In this document: one piece after another, positions 1 to 11,700 of the stretch
Layout: each line of letters begins with the position of its first letter
Position numbering within the stretch: position 1 is the stretch's first letter
DNA from: Plectrocnemia conspersa
Taxonomy: Eukaryota > Arthropoda > Insecta > Trichoptera > Polycentropodidae
DNA: 64,000 nucleotides
Direction: 5' to 3'
NCBI GenBank assembly: GCA_009617715.1
Contig: VTFK01000364.1
Coordinates: forward strand, 124,001-188,000
The notes under the pieces: model-generated
What the model was told of the DNA's origin: nothing
The model's database searches: none
The model's input: the letters and a program-made list of their open reading frames with translations, nothing else
Made by a program: the position numbers and the translations under genes

Positions 1-149
1 TAGCTATAATATTCTTAAAATAGAGTGTACTTTTAAAGTGTTGACAAACTGTGGAGCAATATGCGAGATGCGACGTCTTCTTGTACTTATTTTTCCCTTT
101 GTATTTTGGCTTTGATTTTATGAAAGTTCTAAAACTATGTATAATGAGT

Positions 150-850
150 TTAAATCAATTTGGGTTTGGCTAATTCATGTAGGTTAGGTTTGGGTTTGAA
201 CAGAAAATGCACGTTTCGCAACTGTCAAATTGTGTTTCATAGATATTTTAAAGCAGTATATAATTTCACTATCAGTTAAATTATATTTTTGCTATTAAAA
301 ATATATATTTACTGGTGAAAATATATTTAGACTTCAACATATATGTGCCAGATAAATTATATTTTCACTGGTTAAAATATATATGTATGTATCTACCAGG
401 AAAAATGTATTCCAATATGATTTCATTGAAATGACATATTTAAAAAAATATTTATAAGATAGATTCGAGACTGTTTTTCATAGATTTTAAAGACAACCAG
501 AGAATGTCCATTACGTCGTCTCAGTTTTTTTCAATAGTGGGGGGAGGGATTGTTTTTTATTAAAATCATAATATTTCAATTATTGACATGATTTTTTGGC
601 TAAATTCAAGGGGAGGGACAAATACCTGACTGACCTGACAGGGGGAGGGGAAAATTCTACAACCCCCCCCCGCAAATGAAGTTTCTGCGTGAAAATGTAT
701 TCCAATAACATTTAGGATATTTTCATATAATTAACAAAATTTGAAAATAATGAAGATAAAAAATAAAGGGGGGGGGGTGCAAATAGCAGATTCGTTCTCT
801 CGAGCGCAAACGACTCTAGCTACGGCACTGAACAAAACACAGCTATTCGA
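150..850. repeat. Interspersed repeat, copy 1 (inverted relative to 4,600-5,400)
   Basis: The stretch from the GTAGGTTAGGTTTGGGTTTG motif near 180 through the CCAGATAAATTATATTTTCACT motif near 350 and the poly-G/poly-C tracts at 660 and 770 recurs, reverse-complemented, at about 4,860-5,380. The right end at 830 carries CTAGCTACGGCACTG, resembling the hAT-type end also seen at 60,639, so part of this block may be a non-autonomous DNA transposon whose left end I cannot locate. Confidence 0.55.
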
Positions 851-999
851 CTTTTTAACCATTTGCGGATAATATTGCTTTATTTTCATCCAGGTACTCG
901 CAGTTGCGGTCTAGCTATTATTGAACATAATTTTATTGTTTCTGTAAATATTTTTTTTTATGAATTTGAATAATATGTATATAATACTAATATGTTAAA

Positions 1000-1301
1000 A
1001 AGAGACCTTATTTTGTTTTTATGTATTATATCTTTATGTTTTTGCATATTTTTATAAAAAAATTATTCCAAGCCTCAGACGTCTTGCAGCTACCTGTTTG
1101 GTTCAAAAGCAAAGTTAATCCGTCGTACGACTCGTACGTGAAAATGTTGAGCGTCGCATCACAATTAGTGCGCTGCGGCCCAGGGGCCATATGCTTAGAG
1201 ATCGTCGGGCAATTGTGGCGGTCGGTCGTCTGCGTTTTTTCGCTTGTCGCTTCGTTATCGGAGATATCTGCGGCCGGGTGCTGTCAAAAGATGTGATCAA
1301 G
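1000..1301 (+). promoter_or_regulatory. Probable promoter/5'UTR of the orphan membrane protein gene
   Basis: The composition changes sharply from AT-rich repeat DNA to a CpG-rich stretch from about 1,115 that runs into the first coding exon. The reading frame of exon 1 is open from 1,191 and has an upstream in-frame ATG there. I prefer the ATG at 1,302 because it is followed directly by a good signal peptide, whereas the upstream extension is Arg/Phe-rich and would bury it. No TATA box or Initiator is convincing. Confidence 0.4.
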
Positions 1302-4300
1302 ATGCTTCGACGAGTCACCGCAGCGCGGCCGCTGGCCGCTCTGGTCCTTGCTCTGATCGCCGCCTCGGCCGCAGGGTTGGACATATGCAACGAAAGGGGG
1401 TGCAAGTGCGACGGGATGAGCAGAGTGACGTGCGAGTGCCGACGCGCGGGCGAGGTATACAATAATATACGTGTGAAAACGCTGCTCGCATTTTGTTGGT
1501 CCGACTCACCGATGTTTACACTGTGCGCCTTATCTGTTGCGACACGGCGGGCGTTCCGTTTGCATGTGTGCGATGCGAGAGAAGCAGTGGTTTTTAAAAA
1601 TTAGTCATAATAACTCACTTACTGCAATAGCGACACAACTCAAAAAATTTATTCATTCATTTCTATGAAGATACCATGGCAGAAAATTAGTTATTACCAT
1701 ATATAGCGCCAGAACTTTTATTTTAGTGCCTTAACTATCGGACGTTTGGAATTATTCTGTCTACATTTAGATGTTACTGTTGTTACTGTTTGTTACTGTT
1801 GTAAATAAGGAGGACTTTCTGAGCCTACGGCAGTCGTAGGTTCTCTATCAAATATGTTATTATCCTTCCTTATTTTTTGCCTTGAAGGTGTAAGACTGAA
1901 GTGATATAGTTTTATTTTATTTATCTTTGTACATCTTGATACTATCAAGATGTACAATGATAAATAAAAAAAAAAACTCGCAGAAAATTATAGGGGTCCG
2001 CCATATTTCTCTTCAAAATATCCTCTCGCGCGCACAAAATTATAACTGAAAAAAAAAATTCAAAAGTTTTCGTAGTATGCTTGTGTTTGCATAAGTTGGT
2101 AAAAAACGAAATTTAGAAAAGTTAGAAATTTCGTTAGAAAGAGCGTTTCTCATTCTAAACCAGCAATTCTGGAGTAATCCTTCAAATAAAATCTAAAAAA
2201 ACGGTCTAGAACAGTGGTTCTTAACCTTTTCAAAGTCACGGTGCACTTTTGATCATGGGAAAAAGTGGCGGTGCACCAGAACTAAGAGGTCGAAAAAAAT
2301 ATGTGGACATAATTTTTATTACTTTTTAAAAAAATAATAGTTACATACAAAATTACAATTTTTTTACATATTTTTTTAAAATTAAATTATATAAAAAAGT
2401 TTATTATTGAAAATAAATTTAGTTAGTTCATTTTGCCCTAAAAACAATTTTTAATTACGTGTTTTATTAAAAAATATTTGTATTAATATTTGAAGGTGCT
2501 CTTTGGGTGGGAAATCAAAGTGGTGCATTTTCCCCCCTTTGTTTACCCAAAATAACGTTCCTGCTTAACATAATGAAATTTATATGATCAATCAAAAATT
2601 AATTATTGTGATACCTGAGCTTGTTGGCTTTTGCAGATATCAGAAATATTAGGTCGAATACATGGTTTAATTTTTTTTCGGTCTTTCTCGTTTTTAGTTT
2701 TCATATTAGTTGTTGTTGAGAAACCAAGCTCACACAAATATGATGTTGAAAACTGTCACAAAATTTTCAGTGCCTTCCTGTAAAGAACTTAATATTCCTC
2801 TTGGACAGTAATCCAAAAATTCTTCATAGTTATTTCGGAAAATTTAATTTTTAGAGTACGATCAGTCGATAATGAGACTAATTTGATGACAATTTTTTCT
2901 TCCAATAAAGTTAAATGTTCTATTATTGCGGAAATAACTCCCTTGGGAATGTTTTCGTTAAGTGAAGGTAACATATCTACTTTTTTTTCTATTATTCGAT
3001 TTTTCCAAAGAGTTATTTTTTTCCGAAATCCTGTCAATTTGTCAATGGATGTCATGATTTTTTTCTTTTTTCCTTGAATGCTTGTGTTAACGTTATTTAA
3101 GTAATTAAAAATATCTGCTAAATATGCCACTTTAGCATACCAATCATTATTCTTAAGACATTTTACAAAATCATCCATACATTCATTTCGAAAAAAGATT
3201 AACAATTCATTCTTAAGTTCTATGAATCGGCATAAAACTTTACCCTTAGATAACCACCTGACTTTGGTGAGAAAAAGCAAACACTCGTACATAGCTTCCA
3301 TAGAAATGTAAAGTTTTTTTAAACATGCGTGTTTTTAAAGGTCTCGATTTTATGAAATTCACTATATTTACAACTTGATCTAGTACAGGTTTTAGTGCTG
3401 CTGGTAATGTTTTCGAAACTAAAGATTCTCTATGTGCGTAGATATAATATTAGATTTTCTTGTCTTTGCAAGGGTTACAAATCCTTTAAATGAGCCTACC
3501 ATTGAAGGAGCACCATCCATACAAATTTCTACACATAACTCCCATGATATTTTAAATTGTTCTAAATATGATCAAAAACATCTGGTCCTGTCGTATGCTC
3601 AGTAAGTTCTTTGCAGCATAGATATTGATTCTATATTTTGTTTTAATTTATGAAACGAACGAATCCTAGTATTTCTGCCTTACCGCTAATGTCAGTAGAT
3701 TCGTCGACTTGTAAAACAAAATATCGCTTGGAAAGTTTATCGTTAACTGTTTTCTTTATATCATCCGACATATTTAATTATTTTTTTTATTGTATCGTTT
3801 GAACGAGGAATTTTCATAATTTTCTTTTTTGCTTCATCACCAAACATAATTTTTCCTATTTCACAACATGCAGGTAAAATTAGAGACTCTGCTATAGTAT
3901 GTGGTTTTAATTGTACAGCAATCTTGTATGACGCCAGTTGTGCCTTATAGGAAATTTTAACAGTTTTTTCAAAATATTTCGCTTGTTTATTTTGCATGCT
4001 TAACAATCTTTACTTTTTGATGCTTAACATTCGGCGTGCTTCGTAGTGAAGTGGCGATTTAACTTGTCAGGATACATCGCGCTATTGGACAGTTTTTTCT
4101 CCACATACAACACATAGTGGAATGTGATATCTTTCCTCATTGATGCTAGTAAAACTGAAACGTAAATATTCTTCAGAATACTGTCCATTAATTTTTTTGA
4201 TTTTACAGGATATATTTTTTTTTGTATGAGACGTATGATGTCTAGTAACATCGTCACTACTTCTTCCACTTGTACTCTCAGTGTCGTTAATATTTTGGTC

Positions 4301-7300
4301 CGATTCTCAATTTCGTTTGGTAATAAATTTATCCATTGTGGGGTATCACGATTATAATAAAATATAAATTGGTTGAAACATTAAGATTTTACTATTTTGC
4401 GGGTTTTTGTTTTTACCAATTTTCTCGCGGTGCACCGGTTGAGAACCACTGGTCTAGAATATACCCCGAAAATACTTAAGTATATAATTTCTGTGTATAA
4501 ATATGTCATTTATTTACATGTGATGTATAAATGTTTCGGTGAATGTGTTATATATTTCACTAGCGAAGTCCAAATACATTTTAAGTATTAAATATAGTAT
4601 GTAGTATATACATATATTTATACTTGCAAAAATATAATTCAACTAATAGGCGCTAGTGAAATTATATGCTGCTCTAAAAAGTCTATGAAATTTAATTTAA
4701 TTTGTTTAATTCTATTTTTCACTGAAGTTATATTTTAATCAATTTTTGACTTGATAAACGACTTGTAAGACGAGCAGTGCATATTGCGTCACTTTTTTCC
4801 TAACTTAACCGATGATTATATTTTCAGTAAAAACATATCTTTTGTAAAATAATACGTCACTCAAAGTCCTCCACAGGGAAGTCATTTGGGGGAGGCAAGA
4901 GGGAACATCTTTCCCCCTTGAATTTAGCCAGAAAAATACATGTCATTTAATGATATACTATGAATTTAATGAAATTTAAATATTAAAAAAACGACCACTG
5001 AATGCCTAGCTGATTCTAAACCAAAAATCTCTAAAAAAAATCTAAGAAAATCTATTACAAAAATAATCACATCGGAATACATTTACACCGGTAGATAGAT
5101 ATTTTTACTAGTGAAAATATAATTTATCTGGCAGATGCTAGTAAAACTATATAATTTCAACTTTTCCATACCTCATGTATAAATGTTTCAATGAATGTGT
5201 ATTTTTCAGTGCAGTTATATGTCGCTAGTGAAGTCCAAATACATTTCTATCTGTAGACATATATTTCTACTAGCGAAAATATAATGTTGAATTGTAAATG
5301 AAATTATATGCTGCTACAATTCAATTTGCAGTTCAAATCCAAATCTAACCTACACGAATTAACCAACCCCAACTTGACCTAATGAAAGCAAAATTTAAAA
5401 CTTCAAAATAATGCATGAAAATAGATAATTGCAAATTGTCAACATATTCACGATATTAGATTTTTAAGCTGTGTCGTTATTGTAACTAATTTGATTATTA
5501 AACTATATTATCTTATTAGATTTAGCAAATTTAGTACGTAATTTATTAATTTGTATACTTTATAATAAGTTTTTTGTAATGTACTCTAATTTATTGCTTA
5601 TATGTTTTGTTATAAATTTTAATATTTTTTTGTTGTACTTTATCTATATTTATTATTGACTTTTCGCTCGCAATCTTTCATTTGTGCTTTCTAATGAATT
5701 AAATGTGTTTAAAACTTCTGTAGAAGTTTCAAATACATATTAAAAGTAATGTAATGTTTTTAGCAATCGTAGTATTAATTTTATTTTAATATTAAGTCAT
5801 ACATCCATATTGCTAATAAAGTTATAAATTAATATTAAAATAATTGGCAAATTTTTGCAATAATACATTTGAACTGAACTTTTTCCTTATAAATATAATA
5901 AACTGTCAGATAATCAATTAACAATATTAAACGATTTAAATCAGCATAATTATTGGGTCGGTAGTTTTAAACAATGTAATTAATTAAGGGTTAATGTTTA
6001 TATTGGGGGGTTTTACGACGTTAATCATTAATTAAGAGGTCATTATTATGACAACTTGAACAACGAAAAGAGGAATCTCTATTTTTCTCGAGAAATTATC
6101 TAAAAGAAACACTTAAGTGACGCAGATAGTTGATACCCCTACGGTTAGTTATAGCAAATTTGTTTTTATCTAAGCGCGCAAATCCTAATAACTTCTCACT
6201 CAGTTCAAACGCAAAACATTAATTATCCAACAATAACATAATATGAACTTGCCTCACTTTCAAAATCAACGGCACATATGTTTATTATTGAGAAAATAAT
6301 AAAACTAGAGTGCGAATATTTTTAATTTATTTTTTCAATTCATTGAATTTTATTACTTTGTGTCCTGCTAATTTTAAAATTAATTAAATTTCCGTGTAAA
6401 ATTTTTAGTATTATGATATAATACAATACTTCAGAGCAAAGCTTCAACACAAATAATTTAACCTTATCAATCGAAAGCCGAAATGTTTATTTTTTTATCC
6501 TGAGCAAAAAATATGTATTTATTTAATTTTTAAATACAAAAAAATAAAGAATGTTCCGGGTGAGCAATTTTCGTGTGAGCATTTGCCTTGTGATCAATGA
6601 TCACTGAACGGTAAAAATTTAATATAAAATATTTTTGTACAAAAATCACATATAATCTTTTAAATGGTATTGTAATCGTATAAGTAATAAAAAAAACGTT
6701 TTTTTTTGACTGTCGCAATCATAAATGTTTCTGACCGTTTAATGCAAAGCTACCGACCATTTATTAATTTATCTTAATAGCAAAGCTTTAAATACATTTA
6801 TTAATTACTTTTCATCATTTAAATGTAGTTAAAAGTGATTCTGTAATTGTTTATTAAAACAAAAACACGATCACTGAATTTTTAGCATTAGCCACGATAC
6901 ACAATACTGTTATTAATAGCAGCGATTACTTTAATGTATTTACGATTTATTTTTTCCATTAGGAACTAGTGATACGTCCTGAGGGTCCATACGGAATGCT
7001 TTCTACAGCTACTCAACTTGACGTATACAACTGTTCGAGGGTCTATATAAAAACAAATTCTTTCAACAATCTACGCGAGCTTATTAGAGTAAGGTTCGTC
7101 AACATCCCCGACTTGATCGTATACGGGAATTCGTTCAACTGGTATCCCGATTACAAATACGTCACGGACATCCAATCGGGACTGCAGATTGTGGTCGAAA
7201 ATTGCACCATGGTGGAGCTTCCTTCGTATTTGATCAAAGGCAGGATAGACAAGGTGTCTCTGAAAGGCGTCAATATACACTGGATGAAGCCGTATTCATT

Positions 7301-8156
7301 TTCCAGCATAACAAATATGAAAGACATCGAGATAACGGATTCGATTATCCACAACGTGGAGATACAGGTGTTTAAAAAATTCAGCGTTGACAACTTCGTG
7401 TTAAAGAACAATACGTTTCCAGAGCTTCCGAGTAGGTTGCTTTCAGACATTAACATCAGCAACTCTCTGACATTAGACGGCAATCGGATTAAGATCGTGA
7501 AGAGCAACTCTTTGCTTGTGAGAGTTACTAGAAAAGTCAGCATAGTGAACAATGTGATCGATTTGATGGAAGGAGAGCCGTTTCAAATGATCGTTAGCGG
7601 AAATGTCATAATTGGTAATAACATCATGAAAGAACTGCAATCAAGAGTCTTTTCCAGCATTCAAGTTTTGAAGGAAGTGCGAGATCGAGGCAAGAAGAAC
7701 TTAAAATTCTTCAACAACACGATAAGTTACTATAAATACGACTCACTGATAATGGACGTGGAAAGTTTTGACTTAACTCTGGATAAAATCTACATAAATC
7801 ACACTTGCGTATGTGCCGAGTTAAATCTGTTCCGTGACGCTGACATGAACGATCAAATATATTGTTTGGAAGATAATAATTATAAGAACTTGAACGAATA
7901 TAAATATATCAAGTGTAGCAGCGGCGGCTTAGGAACGGTGGTTATAGCTGTTATTACTACCACAACCATTATAGTCATAATAGCAATAGCAGCTATTATA
8001 ACCTTTATTTTTATTAAATATTGTAAGAAGCGAAAGGTCGAAGCGAGTGCTACTAATAAAACCTCAGATGTTATCAGACCCGATGGGAAAACATACAAAG
8101 AAACGGAGTTGTATGTAATACTTGAAAAGGCAGAATTATTAACTACTAATTTGTGA
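1302..8156 (+). CDS. Orphan single-pass membrane protein with LRR-like ectodomain (2 exons: 1302-1454, 6963-8156)
   Basis: Exon 1 encodes a signal peptide (about residues 1-25, with an Ala/Leu-rich core) followed by a short Cys-rich stretch, and ends at GAG|GTATAC in phase 0. Exon 2 begins after a pyrimidine-rich run ending ATTAG and continues in frame to a TGA. The joined product is 448 residues. Residues about 60-330 show repeating short hydrophobic strands with Asn-rich turns (patterns such as LxLxxNxI), like a leucine-rich-repeat or beta-solenoid ectodomain, with several N-glycosylation sequons. A second Cys cluster (NHTCVCAELN) precedes a strongly hydrophobic helix at about residues 374-403, then a basic stop-transfer stretch (KYCKKRK) and a cytoplasmic tail of about 40 residues. 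Family unknown to me; a cell-surface adhesion or receptor role is only inference. The 5.5-kb intron carries a hAT element. The gene is antisense to, and probably nested within, the PHR ligase gene. Confidence 0.8.
2212..4451 (-). mobile_element. hAT transposon (ZBED/GTF2IRD2-like transposase), 2,240 bp, with TIRs and TSD
   Basis: The ends are CAGTGGTTCTTAACC at left and, reading inward from the right, CAGTGGTTCTCAACC: 14 of 15 bases match. The element is bounded by a perfect 8-bp target duplication GTCTAGAA (2,204-2,211 and 4,452-4,459), the length expected for hAT. Transposase pieces lie on the minus strand in N-to-C order from 4,269 to 2,789. It sits in the intron of the orphan membrane protein gene, antisense to it. 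Confidence 0.95.
2600..4269 (-). pseudogene. Decayed hAT transposase (ZBED5/FAM200-like)
   Basis: Three open segments remain in order. The 4,024-4,269 piece ends in a BED-type zinc-finger remnant (KLNRHFTTKHAEC). The 3,761-4,006 piece has the helical segment that follows it (KQAKYFEKTVKISYKAQ). The 2,789-3,301 piece has the C-terminal RNase-H/dimerisation region with hallmarks TKVRWLSKGKVLCRF, YLADIFNYLN and the closing FWITVQEEY. Between 3,301 and 3,760 homology continues but stops and frameshifts break the frame, and weak homology to the extreme C-terminus extends to about 2,600. The protein cannot be made in full, so the copy is not autonomous. Confidence 0.85.
4460..5400. repeat. Interspersed repeat, copy 2 plus internal direct repeat
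   Basis: About 4,860-5,380 is the reverse complement of the repeat at 150-740 (shared landmarks: the GGTAGATAGATATTTTTACTAG segment and the TCCAAATCTAACCTACACGA segment). Within it, the sequence around 4,505-4,585 recurs directly at about 5,175-5,250 (both read ...GTATAAATGTTTC.GTGAATGTGT... then ...GCTAGTGAAGTCCAAATACATTT). It lies in the intron of the orphan membrane protein gene, immediately beside the hAT insertion. Confidence 0.5.
5400..6962. other. Intron sequence without recognised content
   Basis: AT-rich intronic DNA of the orphan membrane protein gene. I see no coding similarity, RNA gene or clear transposon ends. It finishes in the acceptor ATTTATTTTTTCCATTAG used by exon 2. Confidence 0.5.
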
Positions 8157-8711
8157 AAGGTAATGATGAATTTTCGATGTTCTTTATTTTTTGATATAAT
8201 ACAATTCTAACATAAAAATTTTTCGTTCACATTTCAGGCAACGATTGCGATATGATTCGACCAACTTCTTTCAACAGATGATCTTTCAAGTTGCGACAAC
8301 AATGTGAAAATTTGGTCAATTTAAATTAGTAACTGTAATGATCTAGATTAAAACAGTTAATGTAATTATTATACATAATATCCAGATACAATTTATTTTA
8401 AGCATGTGAACTACTGAAAAATTCTTATGCAGTATTTATGATATTTTCCTATTTCATGTACTGTTCAAGTACTGCTAGCATATCGTGCCAATCTAAACAA
8501 ATCTATTCACACGCTTTGACGGGGTTTATTTCTAGTTGGAATTCCTAATTTGTGAAGATGTGTTGATCACTAAACTTCACTTAAGTGATTTTAACCTACG
8601 GGTATATGAAGTTCATCACTTCGAGTATCAAGGAATTACCACATTGGCTTTTTGAAGAAGCGCATTGCTTGCCATTGTGTTGTGCCAAATATTTAAAAAT
8701 TAGTTACTTAC
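8157..8711. other. 3' flank of the orphan gene; interval facing the last PHR-ligase exon in the window
   Basis: This 555-bp interval separates two convergent coding regions. It should contain the 3'UTR of the plus-strand gene; I find no canonical AATAAA. On the minus strand it is the start of the intron that follows the donor AA|GTAAGTAA at 8,711. Confidence 0.4.
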
Positions 8712-11700
8712 TTAAACGGCACTGAACGATTCAGGACTTGGCGTATATCAGGAGGACGCTGCAGTGAAAACCCCTTGGATAGTATTGAGTTCTCTAATTG
8801 GGTTTCGTTGAAGGGCATCCAGCACAGCAATCTTTGAATTTCGTTCATCTCACCGATTGACGATGAAGATCCAATTTCTGATAAAATATGCAGACGTGAT
8901 TTTATATCCGTAAAATTTAAATGAGCCGCCAATGTTTACCAGTATTATTGCGACACTTACCAGGGTATAGAGGCATCAAAGAGTTCATCATTGAAGCTGC
9001 ACACATTCCGCCGATGTACGCAAGTTCCATCTCCAGTTTCGCGAATGCGCTATGACCCGATCCTTCTTCGGATGAAATCGGGATATCTTCCAGATCCTCG
9101 TAGCCGATTACTAAGCATTTGAAGCCAAATCTAAAAGTTAAGATTATAATTTGTAACTTATTTATACTAGTCAACGAAACATGTAATAGTTTTCGTTATA
9201 TTATATTAAATATATGAAACAGCAATTATTACCGATTGGCGTTTTCATTTTTGTCGTATTCGGTAGCAGTCTCCATTGAAAAAAATACTTCATTGCCGGG
9301 GACTATTATCGTTTTCTTCGGCCAGTCTTCTTTCCTGAAAATATTAAGATACGTTTGTATAATTATATTTAAGTAGTTGGATCAAGAATCTAATTCTAAA
9401 ATCGTTCATCTGCCGCCTACATGATATCTTTTTATTTAATTTTTTTTTATTACAAATCTGACCATCATGACTTGACAGGTTTCCCAGTGCATAATGGCCG
9501 TTAAATACATAATAAATATACAATTAAACATTAAAAAAAAAAAACTAAAATAGAAGAGCATAATAATACATAAACTTCTCACAGCTATCGCCAAAACATT
9601 ATTGTGTTAGGCAGCTCCATGATAAGCTGGATGGCTTGTGCAAAAGGAGCATTTTCAAGTCCTGGCCGCGACGGGCAAAAGGGACGCGATCGCGACTTTC
9701 TAGGGCACTCACAATCCAAAGTCGCCGAACATTGACGAATTCAAATATATATTTTACACATTATATTTAAACAAAACTAAAGTAAATATGGCTTACTAAT
9801 AAATTTAATATTTATCTAAAAAAAAAAAAATGTTGCACTAAATTAAAACGCATTAATAGTACCAGATTTACATAGAAACATAAGGGATACATTATCTAAG
9901 ATATATTCGAAATCATATATATATATTTTAGTAATTCAAGAGTAAAATAAGAAAGCCCCAAATAATCATTCAAAAGTCTTTAATTATTTAAAACTTTTTC
10001 TTTAATTCAAGAACTCGTTTTTTATTATTAAATTAACGTTAATTGTAAGTATAAGAATATTACAAAATACATTTATTAAAATTAAGTAAATAATTTATAA
10101 GTTTCTATGGATTATAACCATTTTTAAGTTTACAAAAGAAAATTAAAATGATTAAATTAAATTATAAGTATTAAAATCATAAGATGGATTAGATACAGAG
10201 TAAAATAAAAAACGCACAAATTAAATTTTTAATTTTTTAATTACTTAAATGGAAACTTGGAGCTATTGATGGCTCTAAAGCAAGATGTATTATGTTTGAT
10301 CTTGTCGCAGTCACCAATTTTAGAGATTAGTAATATGCTCTCGCGTAATATATTTTGGTATGTTTATGATAATGTTCTTTAATTTTAGCTAATATAAATA
10401 CAGCCTTGGCCATATTAACGGGGCACCCTTTAAAATGGTGTGTAGCACTTTTTAAGTGCATAGTCTGACAGATATATTTTAGTAGCTAGTTTTACCCGTA
10501 ATTTTAAGAACTATACAAAGTAATTTATCGTTTTTATTTGCTCACTTGAGTTTTTAAAAATATTGCACTTCTAATTGTTCAGTCTCGCTTAAGCGACCGG
10601 CCTTTTTTTATTTAATTCTTAATTTTTATTATTATATAAACATTTATAATTGCCAAAAAATGCGAATTAAATGAAGATAAAAGAGCAAATATAATTTTAT
10701 TGCATTCGCATATTGCATATTATTGACTGAATATATCGGAAATTAGTTAACAATAATTTTTCACGATTTCTTATTGTTTCAAACTATTTTGCTATGCAAA
10801 ATAGTTTGAAACAATAAGAAAGTTGGATAAGAATATATAGCTAATTGCATAGTACCCAGAGTCATATATGGTGGCGAAGGCGTTTTGGTCTATGTTTGCA
10901 TGGCAACAGTAGGGGTAGGAAATCTGTACAATTGCGAGAGTAATATGAATAGTGACATTTACACTAACGGATTGCTAATGGAAAATATCTCCAAGAACAG
11001 ATCACGCTACCATCCGATTCCAGCAAGAAAATGCTCTATGTCATACTTCGGTTTGCAAAAAAGGGTTTGACGCTTTTAGGATAGCCATCCCTCCAGCAAG
11101 AAAACAGTTACCAGACCTAAATTTTACAGAGCATTTATGGAAAACGTTAAAATAAAATGTTGCTCAACACAATTACAAACCCAAAATTAAGATGTGAGAA
11201 AAATTGCAGATGGAATGGAGACAATTGTCCACCAGCAATAAAATGTAACAAAACGTAACTAGTAGTTGCAGATGTAATTATAACTAAGGGTGGGCTTACT
11301 AAATATTAAAAATTAGCTTACGTTTTGATACGTTTTTAATTTATATTTTCACGGTTCTTATGATATAACACATTTATTGGGGTGCCCATTATTATGGCCA
11401 AGCCTGTATACTATGAAGTTTTTTAATATAAGTCTAAAAAGGTGTGTTGTGTATTATTTTGAATGACTTGGAGTTAAGAAAAAAATGTTATTACACACCG
11501 AGCAAGCGATATTTTATATAAGAGAATTTTATTTTTCCTGTTAATGTGCTTTTTATGTTAAATATTGGTCTAAAGGCCGCAATGGCAGTACGTTTTGCAA
11601 TATTTTTGGTGAATTTAAGCTTGAAGACTCGCCATCCATTTAATGCAGATTTGTTTTTCGCTTTTAAGAGGTAGAAAAAAAGATTTTTTTTAGGTTCTGT

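Noticed and set aside
1115..1509. Minus-strand ORFs of 115 and 64 codons over exon 1 of the membrane protein gene
   Set aside because: Shadows of the CpG-rich coding exon; Ser/Arg-rich, no domain or start context.
7071..8098. Minus-strand ORFs across exon 2 of the membrane protein gene
   Set aside because: Antisense shadows of the 1.2-kb coding exon.
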